From NCBI RefSeq assembly GCF_036711975.1, contig NC_091972.1, forward strand, positions 34,291,001 to 34,355,000: 64,000 nucleotides of DNA. Direction: 5' to 3'. Positions within the stretch are counted from its first letter, which is position 1. Each line of letters opens with the position of its first letter. Made by a program: the position numbers and the translations under genes. Shown here one piece after another: positions 11,236 to 33,456 of the stretch. The stretch is from Onthophagus taurus (lineage: Eukaryota > Arthropoda > Insecta > Coleoptera > Scarabaeidae). The notes under the pieces were generated by a model that ran no database searches, was not told the origin of the DNA, and saw nothing but the letters and a program-made list of their open reading frames with translations.

Positions 11236-11745
11236 TTTACGCGTCATAATTATTTTATTTTGCGTATAGTACCATTATTCCTTGGCTCTAATTTGTCAAA
11301 TTTTGCATTGATTCGATTTAATATCTTCATCATGCTCTACATTATCTGTATTATAGATAGTTTGGATGTCGATGGGACAAATGCCGACATTGCTGGATTC
11401 TGTGACATTCTCTGGGCATAAGACTGATATGATAGATAAGATAGACATAAGATATTAACTTTCTTAGTATCCTCTGTAGCTAGCCGGGTGCTCTTTTTTG
11501 CACCTAATGCTCTTGGCAGGTGTGTTTGGATTTAATGCAGCTTGTAGTTAGGTGGTCTTCTACTGCATAATTTCATTTTGTGCCATTCCTTTGACATTTT
11601 TTACATTGTGCAATGAGCTTGCTATTCCTTACTGCTACTATCTTCACTTTCAGGTGGTTGATATATTGGATATCGTAGATTTTGTTGATATTTGCTGATC
11701 TATTAATGTTGGCTAGGATTGACTCCAAGTTCATCGTAGAAGGAT

Positions 11746-12187
11746 AAATAAAATTCTTGAATGACGATGAAAATTCTTTTATTAAATTAGTTCGGTGCTA
11801 CATGTTTCGACAATAATTTGTCTTCATCGGGCACGACTAAGAATAGTAAACAAAGAGAGAAAAGACATGTCAAAAAATAATAACAATTAAAATATTATGA
11901 TACTAAACATAACCAACTTAACTGTTATGATACTAAAAACTACTAACAAAACAAATATTTACCGTCAAATTGGAAGAATACGTGGTTGAGTTGAAAGGAA
12001 AGTCCGGCCAAAGTGCAAAAACCATCAAAACCCACAGCGGTGAATCATTACGGTAAAAACAAAAAACAAAGAGTGACTTAAATTAAGTAACGGGAAATAT
12101 GAAAAGGAATAAGTAATTAATATTGTAGGGTGGTGAAAGGATGATTTTAAATTATAGAGTTTAGGTAGAAACAGAAATCTGAAAAAT
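11746..12187. repeat. Left inverted terminal arm of Penelope element 1
   Basis: This arm pairs with 14091-14527 in inverted orientation. It includes the 3' non-coding region of the element and, on the minus strand, the hammerhead-like motif. Confidence 0.85.
11787..11840 (-). ncRNA. Hammerhead-like ribozyme, Penelope 1 left arm
   Basis: Minus strand: stem I halves GTGC and GCAC (extended by TTAG/CTAA), stem II GACAA/TTGTC, GAAA intact, cleavage triplet GTA in CATGTA. The first core box reads CCGATGA instead of CTGATGA, so the normally invariant U4 is C and activity may be reduced. Confidence 0.5.
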
Positions 12188-12653
12188 AACTCGAAAAATA
12201 AATTTGAGAAATAAAAGAATGAGCAGATGGTGACTTACGTCAAAAGTGGTTTTGGGAACCTCAATGAAAAAACCGGAGAATGTGAAAAGAAACCCCAAAA
12301 AAGGGTGAAATGTTCTTCGAGTAACGAGAACTGGAAAAGTAAACAAAGAAAAAATTGATAATCAAAAAAATTGATAATTAAAAAAGAAAAAAGAGGCGAA
12401 ACTTACGGAGAAACACAAAGGTGAATTTGAGTCGGTCTTAACAGTTCACATATTTTCGTTGGACTGAGGGTAAGAAAATGAGACCAAGTTGAGCATGCGT
12501 AACAGGTGGAATGTAAGAAAAATGGGGGCGGTGAGAGTGAAATATTAAAAATTATTTTTAAAAAATATTTTCAAAAAACATTATAGTTGAAATAGGGAAA
12601 AAAAGTTTTACAAAAATGATAAAAATTGTCTGAATGAATTTTGTTCAATATTT

Positions 12654-14084
12654 TCATTCATAAGGGTCACGTGATTTACAAACTTTCTTAATTAACTTAA
12701 CATTATCTATGGAAATCTTGTGTTTAGATTCTTCCATGTGTTTGAAAACTGCGGAAGTTTTCTTGGAGGAGTGTTCTTTAAATCTAACCTTAATGTTGCG
12801 ACCTGTCTGTCCGATGTACATTAAATCACATTCTGGACAATGAATGTTGTAAATACCACTCAGTTCTAAACTATTAAATTTATGTTTATTATTAAATAAA
12901 TGTAACAGAGGTTTGTTATTATTGGAAATGAAGGCTGGAATAATGTTGAATTTATGTAAGTTTCGTGAGAGTTTGTTTTCTAGGGATGGGTGGAAGGGAA
13001 CAGCGATAAACTTAGGTTTGTTTTTGAAGTGTGGATAGATTATTCTATTTAATTGCATATTATGAACTTTATTGAAAATGTATTGTAAATCTTTAATAGT
13101 ATACTTATTGTTCAAACCCATTTTGGCAATTCTCCTCACTTCATTAATCAGATTTTCGTCACTGAGTGGAATGTTGTATAAACGGTTGAATAAAAATCTA
13201 AATCCAGCATATTTATGTTGTCTACAGTTAAAAGAATCTTTTGGGATCATAATATTAGTGTTGGTAGGTTTAGTGAAAATGTTGAACAAAAGCTTGTTGC
13301 AATTAATGTCTCTTTGAATTTGTAAATCGAGGAAGTTAAGTATACCGGAGTCATTTTCACATTCTGTGGTGAATTCTAAATTTGAGATGTTGTTGAAAAT
13401 AGTTGTAAGTGCATGAAGTTTAGCTGGGTTACCTTTAAAAATTATGAAAATATCGTCCATGTATCTGGCGTAGAAGGAGATGTCGCGTGTAAAGAGATTA
13501 TATTTTTCTGAGAAAAGAGTATTTTCAAAATCGTTGACAAATATATCGGCTAGGATTCCTGATATAGGTGAACCCATAGGTAACCCATCGTTCATTCTGT
13601 AAAATTTCTCATTAAAAGTAAAAAAGTTTTGTTTGCAGGTGAATTCGAGAATTTTAAGAAAACTATTGATTTCCAGGATGTTCAAATTATGTTTGTTATG
13701 GTTGTTAATTAAATATTTTCCAATGATATCAATGGTTTGGGTTATGGGGACGTTTGCGTATAAATTCTTTATGTCAAAAGAAAGTAATCTATGGTTTTTA
13801 TCTATATTAAAATTTTTTTAAATTTATATTAATTCTGTGGAATTTTTTATTGTATGAGTAAAGTTTTTATTAAATGTTTGGTATAAAAAGTTTTGAATTA
13901 GTTTGGCTATACGGTTTGTGGGTGTGTTTAAATTACCAATAATTGGTCTGATATCTTTGTTTGGTTTATGAAGTTTTATAAGACTTTTCAGAATAGGAAT
14001 AAGGGGGTTCATTTCGAAGTAATTAAAATTGTTAATATCAAATTTATGAAGGAACATTAAGTTTTCTTTGACAAGTTTTCTCAA
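12654..14084 (-). pseudogene. Penelope 1 reverse transcriptase with GIY-YIG endonuclease
   Basis: One reading frame runs from 14084 to the stop at 12654, broken only by two in-frame stops close together near 13815-13823. RT motifs seen are KSLIKLHKPNKDIRPI near 13980-13930, LLSFDIKNLYANVP near 13800-13755, GLPMGSPISGILADIF near 13590-13545 and the catalytic YMDDIFII near 13465-13440. The C-terminal GIY-YIG endonuclease reads GIYNIHCPECDLMYIGQTGR with RFKEH nearby. Compared with the second Penelope copy (18618-21606) about 200 N-terminal residues are missing. Penelope elements use this RT/EN pair for target-primed insertion. Because of the two stops and the truncation this copy should be inactive. 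Confidence 0.8.
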
Positions 14085-14090
14085 GTTTTT

Positions 14091-14527
14091 TTTTCAGATT
14101 TCTGTTTCTACCTAAACTCTATAATTTAAAATCATCCTTTCACCACCCTACAATATTAATTACTTATTCCTTTTCATATTTCCCGTTACTTAATTTAAGT
14201 CACTCTTTTTTTTTGTTTTTACCGTAATGATTCACCGCTGTGGGTTTTGATGGTTTTTGCACTTTGGCCGGACTTTCCTTTCAACTCAACCACGTATTCT
14301 TCCAATTTGACGGTAAATATTTGTTTTGTTAGTAGTGTTTAGTATCATAACAGTTAAGTTGGTTATGTTTAGTATCATAATATTTTAATTATTATTATTT
14401 TTTGACATGTCTTTTCTCTCTTTGTTTACTATTCTTAGTCGTGCCCGATGAAGACAAATTATTGTCGAAACATGTAGCACCGAACTAATTTAATAAAAGA
14501 ATTTTCATCGTCATTCAAGAATTTTAT
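14091..14527. repeat. Right inverted terminal arm of Penelope element 1
   Basis: Inverted copy of 11746-12187. It ends directly against the right target duplication. Confidence 0.85.
14435..14488 (+). ncRNA. Hammerhead-like ribozyme, Penelope 1 right arm
   Basis: Plus-strand mirror of the left-arm motif: CCGATGA, stem II GACAA/TTGTC, GAAA, CATGTA and closing GCAC. It carries the same U4-to-C change as the left arm. Confidence 0.5.
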
Positions 14528-15060
14528 TGATCTATTAATGGGCAACACATACAATGGCAAGGTATTCAATAATTTTGAAATTTCTTTTCTTTAATAAATT
14601 AGTTGCGAATGTCTTCCGCAGTTGTTAAGAGATATAAATTTCTCGCCATCGCCTTTATATGCATATGTTATGACTTTATTTTCGTATGTATCCCGTTCAA
14701 TACTAAACTTATTTATTAAAGCTGTCAATGTTCTGTATACGTCATTAACTTTATTATACATTAACTTTAATTTGCTTGTTATTCATCTTGCATACATGAG
14801 TTTGTTGGGCTGTAAGGTTTGTTTTCTGACGGCATTTTTCTTGTATTTGTATGCAGTAATTCCTCATTTTGTGCCTATAATAAGCTTACTTGCCTTTTTA
14901 ATTGGTTAATTTCATTTAAAGTCTGCTATAGCTGCATTTGCAGATTGTTGATAATAATTCCATTATCTGTTGTCTGTTGTATAGTTAGCATTGTAGGCGT
15001 TATAGTAACACCGTTATTCTGGTTAGTTCCCTAATTCGATTACGAATAAACGATTTGTAT

Positions 15061-15632
15061 TGTTGTCGTTAACCGTATCACATACAAAGTGATTGCATAA
15101 ACTCCGGCTGCTCGACAAATATTTTAAAAATTATTTAAATATATCTAAAAATACTTTATGAATAAAATACCTATTTATTATAAAATACTTTGAAATATAT
15201 TACGAATCTCGAATATTGTTCAAAACATAATTCTGAACGTCGTTCTGAGAAAATCAATAATATCGTTTTGAATACCAATATTAAAGAAACCATTCGATTT
15301 AATCAAATTTCGAAGATTGAATTCTGCGAAATAAGTGCATAAAGGCAAATACTATTTCCGATGCATCAAAAAACCAGACCTTGATATTGTAAAACCACCA
15401 ATGCTTTTTTTTTCAGACTTTATGAACGGACTCTACGTATAATTTTATGATTTCCTTGTAACAAACGATTGATTTAAGTTAACGATAAAAACCAAATTGG
15501 GAGGAGGAGGGTGAATAAAGAGTTAGATTTATAAATATTCCCTTTTAAATTAAAAGTTATACGAAAGTATAGTTTTTCCAAAGAAATCTTTAAAATATTG
15601 AATACCTTAAAATGTTTATTATTTAAACAATA
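15061..15632. other. 3' flank of the first esterase gene
   Basis: AT-rich. A minus-strand AATAAA (plus TTTATT at about 15615) lies just past the esterase stop codon. Nothing else is recognised. Confidence 0.4.
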
Positions 15633-26361
<10,729 letters not shown>

Positions 26362-27280
26362 GACTCTTCAATGTCTTCTGGTAATCTAACGGATTCTTAA
26401 CAGTTTAAACCTCGCTCGTAACTGGTTATCGCAACTCTGTTTTATTTTTATCTATTTAATACTATACTTATTAAACTCACCGTCGCGTCGACCGTTATGT
26501 TTGAATTTATTTTATTTGTATATGTATATTCTTGAATCGTTTTAACTAAAGCTTACTTTCTTATCAACTGTATTTCCATTCGAATTTAGAATAACTAATG
26601 GAATACTTCAAATTTAACGAGCAGAGTTTATTTTAATTTTCAAATTGTTTGAAATGGTTATTTTATTATTTTGAATGCTTGTTTGTTTTTTAAAACAATC
26701 TTATCTTAGAACACGTAATCGCAATTTTTGTGGAAAGATAAATTTAAAAAAGAGACCACCAATCGCGTTTGGAAACGTGTAGGTTGTAAAATTAACCTGT
26801 CTCAAAATTAAAAGTAACCAAGATTAAATAAATAAATCGTTACAATTTAAGAATAAGGTCGCATAATTAACCGAAGACAACAACATCTAGAAGTTCCTAC
26901 AACATCGTCTTTCTAATAGTTTTTATTAGAATGAAGAAATACTATTTGGAAGGAAATAATATCGGGAATATGGAACGAAATTCTCTTTCTTGTTGCTCAA
27001 CTTGCGCTTCAGCCTTGTCCATCCTATCTTATATTTTCTCGCAATTTCTGGCTTTTACACTTAATTTGTGAGGACCCTTAACTTTCTTGATGCGTTGTTG
27101 GGGTGTTGAAAAGATATACATAATCCGCGTCTTCTTGGCCTACTTGGAACACCATTAATCGAACATCAAGTCGAACGAAACACGGATATTGTCCTCCTCG
27201 GCCTTGATATCTAAAATATTAACCCTAAACCAGTACAAAGAATGATCATAATTACAGGTGATTTGGAATATCTGCCCAGT
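26362..27280. other. 5' flank of the first esterase gene
   Basis: The promoter of the minus-strand esterase should lie here. No unambiguous TATA box or initiator could be chosen in this AT-rich stretch. Confidence 0.3.
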
Positions 27281-27289
27281 AATCCTTAA

Positions 27290-28025
27290 AAAACCACAAG
27301 ACACCAGGAGAAGATAAAATTGTAGCGGAACTCTTAAAGTATGGAGGGAAAGCACTAAAAGAAGAGATATTCGTCTGCTTGGTGAAGTATGGGAGCGAGA
27401 GCAAATGCCTAGTAGGTGAGGTGTGAGCATGATATTCTCGGTGCATAAGAAACGATCAAAAATTACATCCGTAGTGTGATAAAGGTGTCCGAAAGCGTCT
27501 CGAGAGAGAGAGCTTGTGGTGAGCCTTGGCGTCAGGCAAGGAGATGCCTTATACTGTACGTCGTTCAACCTGACTCTAAAAAGAGTCATCAGGATCATCA
27601 AAATATATGGTCATGTCTAGAGGAAGGACTGGGATACGGCGACCATACCCTGGCGGCATAATATATTCGGTTGAAAACAAGGTATAATTTAAATATCATT
27701 TAATATTGTATAATTGGGCTGGAGATCATATTTTAGTCTCTACCACCTGCTAAGGTCGCGGCTACTGCTTAGAAATACAAAGACACTCTTGCGTTCACTA
27801 GTTATGTACGCCTGACATGGGTACTAACTAAAAAGGACGAGCGATGCTTGGACATGTGGGAAAGAAAAATTGTTAAGCAACTTTATGGCCCCATTCGGGA
27901 TGATGATTTGTGGCGGATCCACCGAAACGTGCAGACGATAGTTGGACGACATGGACGCTGACCTGAGGAAGCTGGGATTGAGTGGATGGAGGCATGTGTG
28001 TGAACTTGGCTCAGCTTCTACAAAA
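27290..28025 (+). pseudogene. LINE reverse transcriptase fragment with internal deletion
   Basis: Plus-strand blocks are KTPGEDKIVAELLKYGGKAL near 27300, RQGDALYCTSFNLTLKRVIR near 27535, then TWVLTKKDERCLDMWERKIV near 27820 and QLYGPIRDDDLWRIHRNV near 27880. These are the RT finger, the RQGD block and the C-terminal region of an RTE-like LINE. The catalytic YADD region is not present between them, so part has been deleted. Confidence 0.6.
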
Positions 28026-28912
28026 TTTTAAAAAATTAATCACAGTTCTGATAGCCCCTAAAAAGTTCTAGAGTTCTCTGTAGAAATAAAAAATAGTTCC
28101 GTTCATTAGCATGGTCAAAACAGCAAATAAAAAGATGGGGAGGCTAACTTCACGACTCGCTCGCAAATTACGAAAGCTTTAACGACTAGAACTTTCTTAA
28201 CTGAATTCATAGCTCAAAATCTTAATAAGAATAATCGATGGAACTCTTTGCGGACCACTGGTGTTCGAGTTGAATAATTGTTACCTAATATTTTTCAATA
28301 GATTTTTGGTTTACCTCATTTGATTTTCTAATCTTAGCATAATCCACAAACAAAATTTTTCAGAGGCGTTGCTAAAAGTTTTGCACACAGGCGCCACTAA
28401 CCCTTAGCGCGGTCCTGTTCCTAATTCCATTTTCCTTTTGATCCTTCATAGGTACTAACACCAATACATGACGCACTTTTATAGTCTTACACACAGCATA
28501 TATCTACCAATGATTTTGCGAGAACTAAACGCATTAAATTGCCATCACGTATTCTTTCTCGCTTGGTGTCATAAAGAAACTGTTCCTTCTACTGTTAATT
28601 CCTTTTAGCCGTTGAAGAAGCTTTTATCACTCCGCCTTGCAGTCGTAGATAATGAGATCAATTCATCGCTCTGTAACCATACATTGAATCAGTAATCCAT
28701 ATGCACTCCACCTGCCAATTCACACACCATTTCACAATCTCGTATCGTTGATAGATCCATTACGTACCATCCATTCGCGAGACAATAGAACGAGAGAACA
28801 TAAAAACAAATGAACAAAAATAAATAAGTGGGACAGAAGTTACAAAACAAGTAATAGTGTTAAGAATGCTGCATTCAGCATTCTTTGTACTCTTGATTAT
28901 TAATAATTACTA
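28026..28912. other. Unassigned spacer with a small hairpin
   Basis: No coding signal. At about 28863-28884 a perfect 9-bp stem, AGAATGCTG with CAGCATTCT around a CATT loop, stands out. Confidence 0.4.
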
Positions 28913-28924
28913 TTGTTCAATTTA

Positions 28925-30508
28925 CGTGCGACGATAGCAACAAACCTCCCAGCAATAAACTTTTACTAGTAATTTTCTATCTACTTTCTTAGCTGATATC
29001 TTCCTTATTATTAGAGGATAGCGAAAAACTAAATACACTACTTGAAAGCTTGAATCTTTCTCTATCTAAAACCAGTAACTCTATTAGTATGGGATGTAAT
29101 CACAAAGTCTCCTGATTTTCCAGCGTATGATACGCTGGTGAGGAAAAAAGTGGGGTTGCCATTTAAAAAATAGTATATTACAGTATAAGTGAGAAAACTA
29201 TGATTTTTCATTAACGCGTATGTCGGATTTCAACACGAGCCAAAGGCGAGTGTGGAAAGACATACAAGTTAGTGGAAAATATAAGTTTCTCACGTGTGCT
29301 GTATAGCGTTTTGTTCAATCCTACTATTTAGAGAAAACCCTTCTTAAAATTCGATAATTCCTGAGCAATTTCATGTAGACATGTCGGCGACGACAGCAGT
29401 TTTTGACAGTGTCATAGATTGTCATGCTTTTAATTGATATATATATGTAAACCATTTGTGTCAAATCGTCATCATTATGCATAAAATTAATAAATTGATT
29501 AAAATTAATACTTTATAGAAGTGAAATACTTAATTAACTTTCCACATATGCTGTCCACTGTTTTTTAGTTAACATCCGTTACGTTTAAACAAAGAGTTCT
29601 TCCTTTAAAGGTTTTATATTTAGCTGACAGTGGTTGAAAAAATTTTCACTCACTCGTTTCTATGAAAATCAGCAGAGTGAATGCATATAACAACTTTCAA
29701 CACTCGTATCCACGTTAGAAACTGTCAATTTCGAAGGTAGAATTGAACATATTAACTTTTCGAGATGTAAATTTTTTTTATTATTTTTATTAATAATTGT
29801 TGTTAAATTAAAGTGTATATTTGTTATTAAAAAACACCATTAAAAAGAACAGAACATTTTCGATAAGATAGATAGGTTCTAGAGCTTTCTCCTGGTCATA
29901 TGAAAAAGTTATCCACCCGAACAAGGTTTAAAAATGGCTAAAACGTTAGCATTCAGCAGTTTTTAACCAAAAACGTACTTGTGCAAGCGCGTGATCGTCG
30001 CGCGTTATACATCATTAGAAAAAACAGGAAATTTTCGATAAGATTTAATAAGCTCTAAAGTTTTCTCCTGATCATATAAGAAAGTTATCGAACAAGGTTT
30101 AAAAATGGTTAAAACGTATGAATTTAACAGTTTTTGGCCAAAAATGTACTTATGCAAACGCGTGATCGCCGCTGTTATGCCATTAAAAAGAGCACAAAAT
30201 TTATAGTTTATAGTTATAGTTTCCCCCTATCAAATAAGAAAGTTGTTTTTTCAGTTTTTTAAAATGCGGTTTTATAACAATTGCACAAGGCCTTGAAGTT
30301 TGGTAATTTTGAGCTATTTTAAGTTCAGGGCGGTGTTCTTCATTTTTTTATTGATCTTAACATCAACTTGCCAGTTTTAGATAGAGAAAGATTGAAGCTT
30401 TCAAGTGGTGCATTTAGTTTTAGGCGCTATCTCTAATAATAAGGAAGATATCAGCTAAGAAAGTAGATAGGAAATTACGGGTAAAAGTTTGTTGCTATCG
30501 TCGCACTG
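28925..30508. mobile_element. Non-autonomous DNA element with about 130-bp inverted ends
   Basis: The 12-bp duplication TTGTTCAATTTA flanks the element (28913-28924 and 30509-30520). Both ends read inward from GTGCGACGATAGCAACAAA and remain complementary for roughly 130 bp (to about 29085 and from about 30370). No transposase is present. Inside are the perfect palindrome CCAGCGTATGATACGCTGG near 29119 and a tandem array of about 175-bp units at 29840-30260. A long duplication with long TIRs would suit a Mutator-like element, but the class is inference. Confidence 0.75.
29840..30260. repeat. Tandem array, unit about 175 bp
   Basis: Two full units and part of a third. TTTTCGATAAGAT recurs at about 29856 and 30031, followed each time by GTTTAAAAATGG and CGCGTGATCG. 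It lies inside the 28925-30508 element. Confidence 0.75.
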
Positions 30509-30520
30509 TTGTTCAATTTA

Positions 30521-31080
30521 TAATATGTTCTTCAGACGTCTCTTCATTAGTTTACACTTCTTCTCGATGATCATCGCAAATAACTTGTCCTAATAACTTA
30601 TTCTAGATATTATAACAAAAGGATAGAGGACACATGATGTCACTGTTGTCAATTTAACACGGTTATACACGATTATGCATGTGTTTTATTGTGCGTGGTG
30701 CATAATGTACACTTGCACATGTAGTTAAACTTTCCCTTAACCACCATTAATATTCCTTAACCATTTCTTCACATTTTTTCCTTTTTAATCTGTCAAACTA
30801 CTATTCTATTGCCCCTCTAGTTTATTCGAATGATAAGATTAAGCACTATTAAATAACAAGTTAAGTTAAATTGATGGTTTTCCTTGTTAAATTGTTACCA
30901 CATTCTCGCAAGTTTATCGGCGCTTGCTCCAATTTTTGACCATATTAATCGTATAAGTATAAATTCACGCTGAAGTATTCACTATTGGATATTGTGTCAG
31001 TGGGAAAACACCGGTGAAAATACCACTCGATTCCACACCGTTCAAAGGAATTAGGAATATCGCAAACCACATCGACAAGC
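30521..31080. other. Unassigned AT-rich spacer
   Basis: No coding or repeat structure was recognised here. Confidence 0.3.
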
Positions 31081-31084
31081 AAGT

Positions 31085-31640
31085 TAAATCATCTTCAGTG
31101 ATGAAGCTCGTTTTTGGTTCAACTTGTTTCACCGGCTTCCAAAGAAAAGATATCCATAAAACCACCTGGATATTACCTGACGGTCAAACATAAAATCAAA
31201 TTGAATTAAAGAAAATGGAAATACAAAAAGCTTTAAATTTCTAAATCGAACGTTTAACACAGGATGAAACCTCAGTAAAACTTGATATAAAAGTGAATAG
31301 TGCACTGGAGCCACGACAAAAAGCCTTAAATTTCTAAATTGAACGTTTAACACAGGATGAAACTTTAGTAAAACTTGATATAAAACTGAATAGTGCACTA
31401 AATTCCTCGTTGAACAGCCACTCAACGAGGAATGTAAACAAACCACCGATATAAATAATAACGCATATAATACTGATGTAGAATATAAGAACGCAACAAC
31501 ACATAACACAACATACAACTATCATAACAAGAGAAGATAAGAAAAACGAATACATAGAAGAAGCTAGAATAGGTGATAACCAAATGCAAGGTATCGATTA
31601 TGCACATCCGGATGAAAAAATAGATTCTGTCTCTTTTCCC
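31085..31640 (+). pseudogene. LINE endonuclease-to-RT linker with a tandem duplication
   Basis: Plus strand: FQRKDIHKTTWILPDGQT followed by a stop and NQI matches the end of a LINE endonuclease (DIHKATW.SPDG.T.NQIDH). The linker that follows contains IERLTQDETSVKLDIKVNSA, and then nearly the same again (IERLTQDETLVKLDIKLNSA), because about 101 bp are duplicated in tandem (31218-31318 and 31319-31403). A perfect 12-bp inverted repeat (ATTCCTCGTTGA, 8-nt loop) follows at about 31403-31434. Clearly dead. Confidence 0.55.
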
Positions 31641-32266
31641 ACAACAGTATTGAATTATATTGGGTACTACCTATATCTTGTTGGAATCTCTATGGCTGTG
31701 TCTATGTAGAAGGTAGACATCTCTTATGTGCCAATTTCATAGTATTTCCAATATTTTCAATAGAAATGAGTTTACCTAACCTTTTAGATCGTGTGGACAG
31801 ACATATTTCTGAATCCTAAATTCCTAATTTTGCCTTATCACCCAAACTGTTTGCTCCCGCTATCTAAAAAAGATATAAAATAGAACTATATATCAAGTCA
31901 TTAGAGATTTCAGCAAAATATTCAGTAAACCTATTCTTGCTAAGGTATCTTGCAAGAACAACATTTGAAGCATACCATGGTATATTTCTATTTTATACGT
32001 TTTTTGGATATGTTTTGTTCTTGAATATAACATCTTCGATTTATACAGAAGTCTGTTGTTACTTCAGTACACCATTTTAAGTTGCACATAGTCTCCATTT
32101 CTATAGAACATCTGCATCTCCATTCGTTCTATGGATTTATTCTAAATCATTATATAAATATGGAATAATGAAGAGTTGAATTTAAATTACACTTTCCCAC
32201 AGTAGCATTCTAGAAGTCACGAATTGCTTCATTATGTATACCAAATAATTATCAACTCATTTACAA
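31641..32266. other. Unassigned spacer
   Basis: Short broken frames only. This may be more decayed LINE sequence, but no motif supports it. Confidence 0.3.
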
Positions 32267-32600
32267 TCATAAACCAAAAATATTCAGAAAACCACACCGT
32301 ATTAAATTAGTTTGCAGGTAGGTATTGAGAGTCAATGTATTGTAATATAGTGCTTTTGGAACGTCTAAAACCATACTGGCTCTCATCCAACAAACCCAGT
32401 GCAGTTCAAACATTAATAGCCGTTCTATTAGAATTTTATCGATCATATTCATCAGTGTAGAACCCAGTCTTATCGGCTGAACACCCTCACTTGGCTTAGA
32501 CAACGGCGGAATTCAACAGACCACCTATTCGTATTACAACTATGTTTTCCATATTATTTTCAACCATATTCTTTTTTGTCATAATGAGCTTCACACCCTT
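32267..32600 (-). pseudogene. Jockey/R1-like reverse transcriptase fragment
   Basis: The minus strand reads QPIRLGSTLMNMIDKILIER, then a few residues later LLDESQYGFRRSKST in another frame. This corresponds to YRPI.L.S.L.KI.EKILIERL and the QFGFR..KST block of non-LTR reverse transcriptases. Weak upstream similarity extends to about 32600. The YADD region is absent. Confidence 0.5.
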
Positions 32601-33456
32601 TCATCGAAACGCGTTAATCTGATATAGCCTTTAAGTGACATCCGCTATATGCAATCTCATGATTCTATAAACGTGTGTGTGAAGTTGGAGGCGTCAACTA
32701 CTCTACAGGAAGAACAGGAGAGGAATGGTGAGCGAGGTAGGGTTCATTATATCGTCTATACGTTTAATTATTCGAAATTCTTGTTTTGTGTAATGTACAA
32801 AATTTGTATCTGGCAAAACATCGCTATGAGAAACGCTGTGCAGTTAAAATAGTTTTATTGAGATATAGAAACTTGGCATTTATAAAGGCAAGTGCTGTTT
32901 TTACGTATTGTTCAAATATATCCAGTTGTTAGGGAATGCATTGAGATGATATTACCTTAACTTAATATTCTGTCGAAATTTATTGATGTTGCAATTTCGT
33001 AACAAGGTGTAGTGCGGTGTTGATCATAAGCACGGGGCTGTTTTGATGATAATTGGGGGTGATTTGGTACTACATTGAAGCGATCTCTTAACTTATACTT
33101 TAATAATAATTATTCTGCAAGTAATGCATGGTATGAAATAATATTATTGTTTCAATTTGTAAAATATGGATATATCGAAAGGAACATAACTAGAAGAAGT
33201 CCCTCAAAGATGTCGTTAATTTGCAATTATTCTTACAGCTATCTTTGATTGTATTTTTGGAGTTTCAACTCCTGCTTGATTTGCAAGATTTAAAACTTGC
33301 ACCAAAAGATATCTAAACTGTGACATTTCTAGTTATTTGTGCGGTATTACCCGTATTGATAAAACTTGTAAAATAATTTAGAGATTTACTTAAAGATTTA
33401 TTTACTAAAAATGCTACATTTATAATTATTATGTCATATATTTGATTCAATTGGAG
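32601..33456. other. 3' flank of the second esterase gene
   Basis: AT-rich sequence without supported coding. The 3' UTR of the minus-strand esterase should occupy its right end. Confidence 0.3.

Larger units (their letters stand above)
11709..14527 (-). mobile_element. Penelope-like element 1 with inverted terminal repeats
   Basis: The target duplication TGATCTATTAATG occurs at 11696-11708 and 14528-14540. A 37-nt unique tail follows the left duplication, then a roughly 440-bp arm (11746-12187) that reappears inverted at 14091-14527. Inside is an RT plus GIY-YIG frame on the minus strand. Each arm holds a hammerhead-like motif. The arms are almost identical by eye and the duplication is perfect, so insertion looks fairly recent. 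The protein is 5'-truncated where it meets the right arm. Confidence 0.85.
11460..15060 (-). pseudogene. Jockey-type LINE ORF1 (gag), split by a Penelope insertion
   Basis: The right part (14541-15060) reads on the minus strand as a polar, coiled-coil-like N terminus (NGIIINNLQMQL, NEINQLKRQVSLL). The left part (11696-11460) continues with EIYDIQYI-like sequence, then VRNSKLIAQCKKCQRNG, a gag zinc-knuckle start (CxxCxxxG), and a second decayed knuckle. Between them lies a complete Penelope insertion (11709-14527) with a 13-bp target duplication, so the two parts were once adjacent. Several stops show the gag was already dead. Confidence 0.55.

Noticed and set aside
27155..27601. 148-codon minus-strand frame
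   Set aside because: It overlaps the plus-strand LINE RT blocks; the peptide has no family features.
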